From contig ONWY01000026.1 in the NCBI GenBank assembly GCA_900321665.1, positions 1-9,696 on the forward strand: a stretch of DNA of 9,696 nucleotides. Reading direction: 5' to 3'. Shown here piece by piece: positions 5,100 to 9,696 of the stretch; position 1 is the stretch's first letter; every line of letters starts with the position of its first letter. The notes under the pieces are model-generated. The model was not told the origin of the DNA. It made no database searches and saw only the letters and a list, made by a program, of their open reading frames with translations. The position numbers were made by a program, and so were the translations under genes. Origin of the DNA: an uncultured Eubacteriales bacterium (lineage in GTDB: Bacteria; Bacillota; Clostridia; Oscillospirales; Acutalibacteraceae).

Positions 5100-6308
5100 A
5101 TGATTTACAGACCGCTTTATGTAGAAAAAATAATGCAATTCTGCGATACCCCGTTCATTAAAATACTAACCGGTGTTCGTCGCTGCGGTAAATCCACTAT
5201 TCTTGCAATGATAATGGATAAATTGCGAGAGAAAGGCATATCGGATAGTCAAATTATATCCTACCGCTTTGATTCTATGGAATATGATGATATGAGTGCA
5301 AAGGAAATGTACGAGGAACTGAAAAGTCACATTCATCCTATAGAGAAAGCCTACCTCTTTCTTGATGAGGTTCAGGAAATCATCGGCTGGGAAAAAGTAG
5401 TCAATTCTTTGAATACGGATTTTGATGTCGATATTTATATTACGGGTTCAAACTCCAGATTGATGTCCTCGGAGATTGCCACATATCTTACAGGTCGCTA
5501 TGTTTCTTTTCGTATCTTCCCCCTTTCTTTTGCAGAATACTTAACATTCAAAAGGGAACATACCGATATTTCAAATGTTCAAGAAGAATTAACCAAATAT
5601 TTAGAATATGGCGGATTTCCTGCTCTTCATCTTGGTGAAATATCGACAGAGCAGGCTTATACCATTGTTCGCGATATTTACAACTCAACCGTATTTTCGG
5701 ATATTGTAAGGCGTAATAACATTCGTAAACTTGACCAATTTGAGCGTGTAGTAAAATTTGTTTTTAACAATGTCGGGAAAACCTTTTCGGCAACGTCTAT
5801 TTCTAAATATTTGAAGTCGGAAAACAGGACGATTGATAATGAAACAGTATATAACTATCTTGAAATGCTGGAAAGCGCTTATCTTATTTACCGCTGTTCA
5901 AGATACGACATTAAAGGCAAGGAATTATTAAAAACGCAAGAAAAGTTCTATCTTGCAGACAGTGCTTTGCAATATGCTGTTTTAGGGTATGACCCGAAGA
6001 ACACAGCTGCTATGCTTGAAAATATCGTGTATCTTGAGTTGTTGCGTCGGGAATATACGGTTAATATAGGAAAACTCCACGAATCGGAAATTGATTTCAT
6101 CGCACACAAAGGTAATGATAAGCTCTATGTTCAAGTTACAAAAGAGATAAATTCGACCAAAACCGAAGCACGAGAATATGACCGCTTACTTGAAATCGAT
6201 GACAATTACCCAAAATATGTTTTGAGGACAGATGCATTTGCAAAAGGCAATCATAAAGGCATCAAGACAATGCATATTGCAGATTTTCTATTAAGTAAAG
6301 AATACTAA
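5100..6308 (+). CDS. AAA-type ATPase with DUF4143 C-terminal domain
   Basis: This 402-residue protein belongs to the large, poorly characterised family with an N-terminal AAA_14-type ATPase and a C-terminal DUF4143 domain. The P-loop is GVRRCGKST (25-33), Walker B is YLFLDE ending at Asp89-Glu90, a sensor-like ITGSNS lies at 114-119, and TGRY and PLSFAEY follow as in the family. The C-terminal half contains a winged-helix-like segment (about 210-275) and ends in a restriction-nuclease-like fold signature (SEIDFIAHKGNDKLYVQV), probably without nuclease activity. The length is normal and the reading frame intact. AAGGAGG lies 7 bases before the ATG. It stands alone between its own promoter and terminator. 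Functions proposed for the family (defence or toxin-like roles, DNA processing) are unproven; no specific role can be read here. Confidence 0.88.
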   Translation: MIYRPLYVEKIMQFCDTPFIKILTGVRRCGKSTILAMIMDKLREKGISDSQIISYRFDSMEYDDMSAKEMYEELKSHIHPIEKAYLFLDEVQEIIGWEKVVNSLNTDFDVDIYITGSNSRLMSSEIATYLTGRYVSFRIFPLSFAEYLTFKREHTDISNVQEELTKYLEYGGFPALHLGEISTEQAYTIVRDIYNSTVFSDIVRRNNIRKLDQFERVVKFVFNNVGKTFSATSISKYLKSENRTIDNETVYNYLEMLESAYLIYRCSRYDIKGKELLKTQEKFYLADSALQYAVLGYDPKNTAAMLENIVYLELLRREYTVNIGKLHESEIDFIAHKGNDKLYVQVTKEINSTKTEAREYDRLLEIDDNYPKYVLRTDAFAKGNHKGIKTMHIADFLLSKEY

Positions 6309-6328
6309 AAATCAATCACAAATCTTGT

Positions 6329-6359
6329 TGCACTCGCACATTAGCGAGTGCATTTTTTT
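6329..6359 (+). terminator. Rho-independent terminator of the ATPase gene
   Basis: TGCACTCGC (6329-6337) pairs perfectly with GCGAGTGCA (6344-6352) over loop ACATTA, followed by seven T. Confidence 0.95.
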
Positions 6360-6434
6360 ATTTTGTACGCGTTTTTTGCGAAAAACGACAAAATCTTAAT
6401 CTCATTCAAAAAATGCCGAGACATGCTGCAACGG

Positions 6435-6524
6435 GTATCTGTAACAAAGCAGCAAAAGGCAAAAGCCTCGTTTGCAGCTGCCATCGCGGTGCTTTGCGCC
6501 ACTGTTACACCGCGCTTTGGATAC
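6435..6524. repeat. Nested palindromic intergenic element
   Basis: About 90 bp fold back in nested steps: GTATC/GATAC (6435-6439 with 6520-6524), TGTAACA/TGTTACA (6440-6446 with 6503-6509), AAAGCA/TGCTTT (6446-6451 with 6490-6495) and a small GGC/GCC hairpin inside. A competing hairpin CGCGGTG (6485-6491) with CACCGCG (6508-6514) excludes the second step. Both strands are open here (plus-strand ATG at 6423; reverse-strand ATG at 6526 reading MYPKRGVTVAQ), as expected of a GC-rich palindrome. I do not call either a gene: the reverse frame ends inside the ATPase terminator and its RBS is too close to the ATG. A dispersed intergenic repeat or a structured RNA are the likeliest readings. Confidence 0.45.
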
Positions 6525-6562
6525 ATTTCTCCTATAATGTATATATTTAATATTTTAGTATC

Positions 6563-6591
6563 TTGAATAACCACTGCCGTTTTGATATAAT
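6563..6591 (+). promoter_or_regulatory. Sigma-A promoter of the STAS-NRPS operon
   Basis: TTGAAT (6563-6568), a 17-nt spacer and a perfect TATAAT (6586-6591). The transcript would start near 6598, leaving a leader of about 200 nt before the STAS gene. Confidence 0.7.
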
Positions 6592-6597
6592 ACAATT

Positions 6598-6799
6598 AAT
6601 TCATAGCGGTTGTAAAATCCGAAAGCTGTACCGTATCATTCGGGTGAATCAGCGCCTTTGCTGCGCGCGGGTAACAAACCGGCGCAGCGCATGAAAAAGC
6701 GCGCAAAAGAAGGCGCTTTACTCATTAAAAAATCATGATTTACGGAAATTTCGGCTTTTACAACAGACTATAAAGCAAATAGAAAAAGGAGAACCTACT
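6598..6799 (+). promoter_or_regulatory. Long GC-rich structured leader of the STAS-NRPS operon
   Basis: The leader contains CGGT/ACCG (6607-6610 with 6630-6633) and ATTC/GAAT (6638-6641 with 6646-6649), then a multi-branch structure. AGCGCCTT (6651-6658) pairs with AAGGCGCT (6710-6717) and encloses GCTGCGC/GCGCAGC (6660-6666 with 6682-6688) plus a GCGC/GCGC hairpin up to 6702. No strong T-run follows, so a simple terminator is unlikely. The end is AT-rich and carries the ribosome binding site AAAAAGGAG (6783-6791), 8 nt before the ATG. I see no consensus of a riboswitch class I know. It could be an unknown cis-regulator or a stabilising leader. Confidence 0.45.
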
Positions 6800-7099
6800 A
6801 TGTTAGACATTAAAAAAACCATTGACGGCGAAAAAGTGCTTTTTGCCATTGCGGGAAGAATCGACTCTAACACTGCGCGGGATTTTGAGCAGGCAATCAA
6901 GGAAGCCATCAGCGGCATCACCGAGCTGACATTGGATTTGAAGGATACCGAGTATGTTTCCTCTGCCGGGCTCCGCGTGCTGCTCGCTGCGCAAAAGCAG
7001 ATGAACAAACAGGGAAAAATGAAGGTTTTGAATGTGAACAAAACGGTAATGGAGGTTTTTGAAATTACCGGCTTTTCGGACATTCTTACAATAGAATAA
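6800..7099 (+). CDS. STAS-domain anti-sigma factor antagonist (SpoIIAA/RsbV-like)
   Basis: A 99-residue single STAS domain of normal length for this family. Proteins of this type sit in partner-switching circuits: the unphosphorylated form binds an anti-sigma kinase or other partner, and phosphorylation of one serine releases it. The signature TEYVSSAGLRVLL (50-62) places the phosphorylatable serine at Ser55; Ser54 occupies the position of the Asp found before it in SpoIIAA. A strong AAAAAGGAG precedes the ATG. It is the first gene of an operon: the NRPS starts 11 bp after its stop. No kinase or phosphatase partner is in the window; it may lie downstream of the NRPS or elsewhere. Location is cytosolic. 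Whether it controls the NRPS or is merely co-transcribed cannot be seen. Confidence 0.9.
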   Translation: MLDIKKTIDGEKVLFAIAGRIDSNTARDFEQAIKEAISGITELTLDLKDTEYVSSAGLRVLLAAQKQMNKQGKMKVLNVNKTVMEVFEITGFSDILTIE

Positions 7100-7110
7100 G
7101 GGGTGGAACC

Positions 7111-9696
7111 ATGAAATTAATTACCGAACTTTTAGCCGAATATACCGCCGAGAATCCCGGCGCACCGATTCTCTTTGACGAAGCGCATTCCAAGGGTGTT
7201 ACCTATGCGCAATTAGATGATATGAGCGGGCGTGTGTATGCCTACCTCAAGCAAAACGGCATCGGTCGCGAGGACTTCGTGCTCATTGACCTGCCGCGTG
7301 GCATTCTGCCCATCATCGCGATGGTCGGCATTTGGAAAGCCGGCGCCGCATGGGCGCTGGTGGAGGATACCTATGCGCCCGAGCGCATCAACTATATCCG
7401 CACGGACTGCGGCTGCAAGCTGGAATTCTCTGCCGATAATTGGGATGAAATCATGCACACCGAGCCGCTCTCCGGCTTTGAAACGCCTGATGAGCACGAT
7501 GCCGCCTATGCGATTTACACCTCCGGCACCACAGGCAACCCCAAGGGTGTTTTGCATGAATACGGCAACCTCTCGCGCGCCATTGAATCCATCAAGGTAA
7601 ACGGCGTTGTTCCCTTTGAGAGCTCCGACCGCCTTGCGCTGCTCGCACCGCTGAATTTCGTTGCCTCCGTCATCGTCATTCTCACAGCGCTGAGCATCCC
7701 CTGCGGCAAGACCTATGTTGTCTCCTATGCAACCATCAAAAACACCGGGGCGCTTGCCAAGTTCTTTATCACCAAGCGCATCACGATTACCTTCTTAACA
7801 CCCTCTTATGTGCGCATGTTAGGTGATAACACCGGTCCCTTCCTGAGAATGCTCTTTGTGGGCAGTGAGCCTGCCAACAATTTGTACAATAAAAATGTGG
7901 AGCTTATCAACATCTACGCGGCGAGCGAAAGCGGCTTTGCAGTCGGCGTATTCCAAATTGACCGCGCCTATGAGACCTGCCCGATTGGTAAGCCGGAGGT
8001 GGAAACGGAAATCCACCTCATCGGTGAGGACGGCAACGAGGTTGCCGATGGCGAGACCGGCGAGCTGTGCTTTAGAAATCCCTATGTGCGCGGCTATATC
8101 AACCTGCCCGAGGAAACCGAAAAAGCCTTTGTTGAAGGCATTTATCACACCGGAGACCTTTCCAAGAAGGATGAAAACGGCAACTATGTCCTCCTCGGTC
8201 GCAGCGGCGATATGATTAAGATTAACGGTAACCGTATCGAGCCCGCCGAGATTGAGGCGGCGGTCAAGCAGGTGCTCGGTATCGATTGGGCTGCTGCGCG
8301 CGGCTTTGAGGACGAGGGCAAGAGCTACCTGTGCGCTTACTATATCGAGGATGTCGAAATTGACAACGAAAAGATGCATCAGGAGATGATGAAGCGCCTG
8401 CCCTATTATATGATTCCCGCTTACTATATCAAGATAGATAAGGCGCCGCTGAAGGCAAACGGCAAGCTCGACAGAAAGGCTCTGCCCAAGCCCGATGCCG
8501 GCGACTTTATGAGCGATTATGTCGCCCCGACCAACGAGGTGGAGGAAAAGCTCTGCCACGCGATGGAAAAGGTGCTCAAGCTCTCTCAGGTCGGTATTAA
8601 TGACGATTTCTATGAGATGGGCGGCGACTCGCTCGGCTCCATCGAGCTTGTGACCGCAGCCGAGCTGCCCGGTTTGAATGCCTCCGAGGTATTCCGCGGC
8701 AGAACACCTGCCAAGATTGCCGAGCTCTATGCGAAGGCACTTGAGGAGGACGACGGCATCAGCCCCGATGAAAAGAACGATGAGGCGCTCCAAGTGCCGC
8801 ACCCGCTGACCACCGAGCAGCTATACATGGTAGACTACCAATTCTACACACCGAACTCTACGATGTACAACCTCTTCTCGATGATGCAGGTCAGCACCGA
8901 GTTTTTTGAAATGGAAAAATTAGCGGAGGCTTTAAAGAAAGCCATTGCCAACCACCCCGCTCTGTTGACCACCTTCGCTTGGAATGAGGACGGTGAGCTT
9001 GTGCAAAAGTATTCGCCCGACAATCTGCCGGATATCCATGTGGAGAAGCTCTCCGAGTTTGAGCTCAAATTTGTGAAGGATACGCTGGTGTACCCCTTCA
9101 AGATTGTCGGCGGGAAGCTGTTCCGCTGCCGCGTGTTTGAAACCGAAAAAGCCGGCTATGTGTTCTTCGATGTGCACCACTCGCTCTTTGACGGTACCTC
9201 TTTGAATGTATTCCTCGGTGATGTCGGCAAAGCATATATGGGTATGGAGATGGAAAAGGACTACTATTACCTGATGCTGCGCCAGCGCGAGGAAGCGGTC
9301 AATACCGAGTTCTACGAAGTCAGCAAAAAGTATTTTGAGGACAGGTACGATAACATCGAGTGGTCCTGCCTTCCCAAGACTGACCACGAGTCCAGCAGCA
9401 AGGAAATGGGCGAAATCTTCGGCGACCTCGGTATCGAGCAGCCCCAGCTGAAGGCGGTTGAGCGCGCCTACAAAATCAGCCGCAACGAGTTTTTCATCAC
9501 CGTGGCGGCGCTGGCAATCTCGGTCTACAACGATGCGCCCGATATCAAGCTCTCGTGGATTTACAACGGTCGCGAGGATATGCAAATGCTCAGCTCCGTC
9601 GGTCTGCTGTTCCGCGATTTACCGGTCGGCGTCCGCTTCCATGATGACGACACGCTGCGCAATGTGTTTGCCGATGTGCACGAGCAGGTGCAAAAG
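7111..9696 (+). CDS. Nonribosomal peptide synthetase, A-T-C start (partial at 3' end)
   Basis: The frame is open from the ATG at 7111 to the window edge (862 codons). The adenylation domain (about 1-460) has VTYAQL, WKAGAAW, the P-loop YTSGTTGNPKG (136-146), NIYAASES (267-274, replacing NxYGPTE but keeping Glu273), YHTGD (345-349), GRSGDMIKINGNRIE (363-377) and the catalytic Lys452 in NGKLDRKAL. The carrier domain has MGGDS with the phosphopantetheine Ser507. A condensation domain begins about 570 with HHSLFDG (689-695) and is cut off. Val184 replaces the Asp that normally binds the alpha-amino group (FVASV for FDASV). By eye the ten-residue code is V-A-I-S-L-V-I-F-A-K, so a non-amino or unusual acid is more likely than a standard amino acid. 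With no condensation domain before it, this is probably the initiating module. GGGGTGG overlapping the upstream stop serves as ribosome binding site. The product is unknown. Confidence 0.93.
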   Translation, partial: MKLITELLAEYTAENPGAPILFDEAHSKGVTYAQLDDMSGRVYAYLKQNGIGREDFVLIDLPRGILPIIAMVGIWKAGAAWALVEDTYAPERINYIRTDCGCKLEFSADNWDEIMHTEPLSGFETPDEHDAAYAIYTSGTTGNPKGVLHEYGNLSRAIESIKVNGVVPFESSDRLALLAPLNFVASVIVILTALSIPCGKTYVVSYATIKNTGALAKFFITKRITITFLTPSYVRMLGDNTGPFLRMLFVGSEPANNLYNKNVELINIYAASESGFAVGVFQIDRAYETCPIGKPEVETEIHLIGEDGNEVADGETGELCFRNPYVRGYINLPEETEKAFVEGIYHTGDLSKKDENGNYVLLGRSGDMIKINGNRIEPAEIEAAVKQVLGIDWAAARGFEDEGKSYLCAYYIEDVEIDNEKMHQEMMKRLPYYMIPAYYIKIDKAPLKANGKLDRKALPKPDAGDFMSDYVAPTNEVEEKLCHAMEKVLKLSQVGINDDFYEMGGDSLGSIELVTAAELPGLNASEVFRGRTPAKIAELYAKALEEDDGISPDEKNDEALQVPHPLTTEQLYMVDYQFYTPNSTMYNLFSMMQVSTEFFEMEKLAEALKKAIANHPALLTTFAWNEDGELVQKYSPDNLPDIHVEKLSEFELKFVKDTLVYPFKIVGGKLFRCRVFETEKAGYVFFDVHHSLFDGTSLNVFLGDVGKAYMGMEMEKDYYYLMLRQREEAVNTEFYEVSKKYFEDRYDNIEWSCLPKTDHESSSKEMGEIFGDLGIEQPQLKAVERAYKISRNEFFITVAALAISVYNDAPDIKLSWIYNGREDMQMLSSVGLLFRDLPVGVRFHDDDTLRNVFADVHEQVQK

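Noticed and set aside
6348..6566. Forward frame of 72 codons after the ATPase
   Set aside because: It starts in the terminator stem with GTG and no ribosome binding site; its openness is explained by the palindromic element.
7819..8802. Long reverse-strand open frame (327 codons) and a second one at 8932-9585
   Set aside because: Both lie entirely opposite the NRPS, whose motifs are all in the forward frame. Their sequences have no recognisable domains; high GC and biased codons keep the opposite strand open.
1..9696. CRISPR array, tRNA or rRNA genes
   Set aside because: No regularly spaced identical repeats, no cloverleaf with a TTC-type arm and no rRNA-like stretch were seen on either strand.

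Overview
The window looks like chromosomal DNA from a Clostridia-type Firmicute, probably an Oscillospiraceae/Ruminococcaceae-like gut anaerobe. The clues are strong AGGAG-type ribosome binding sites, sigma-A promoters with consensus 17-nt spacers, short stem-plus-T-run terminators, an IS481-type transposase relic and DUF4143 and SLOG-type accessory proteins. The genus is an inference. Real genes are separated by relics: three former genes carry internal deletions.

Layout. 1-60: promoter and start codon of a gene leaving leftward. 146-322: relic of a LytS-like sensor histidine kinase. 370-1665: stand-alone condensation/acyltransferase-fold protein with a terminator at 1761-1797. 1813-2241: internally deleted IS481-type element with matching inverted ends. 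2443-4185: membrane-bound diguanylate cyclase (dCache-HAMP-GGDEF) with its own promoter and terminator. 4372-4785: two tandem, independently promoted and terminated structured RNA genes, about 230 bp apart and supported by compensatory base changes. 4805-5053: internally deleted SLOG (DUF1273-like) gene directly behind the second RNA. 5050-6359: monocistronic AAA ATPase/DUF4143 gene. 6435-6524: nested palindromic element. 6563-6799: promoter and GC-rich structured leader. 6800-9696: operon of a STAS anti-sigma-factor antagonist and a large NRPS (A-T-C, running off the window).

How they may work together. The STAS protein and the NRPS are 11 bp apart behind one promoter, so they form one transcription unit. 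The NRPS starts with an adenylation domain that lacks the Asp normally holding the alpha-amino group, which suggests loading of a non-amino (fatty or aryl) acid, followed by a carrier domain and a condensation domain. The condensation-fold protein at 370-1665 could belong to the same acyl chemistry, but it lies 5 kb away in a separate transcription unit. The cyclase, ATPase and RNA pair appear to be independent units. The RNA pair is the best candidate for something undescribed: I can see a fold and a possible pseudoknot, but I cannot name its family.
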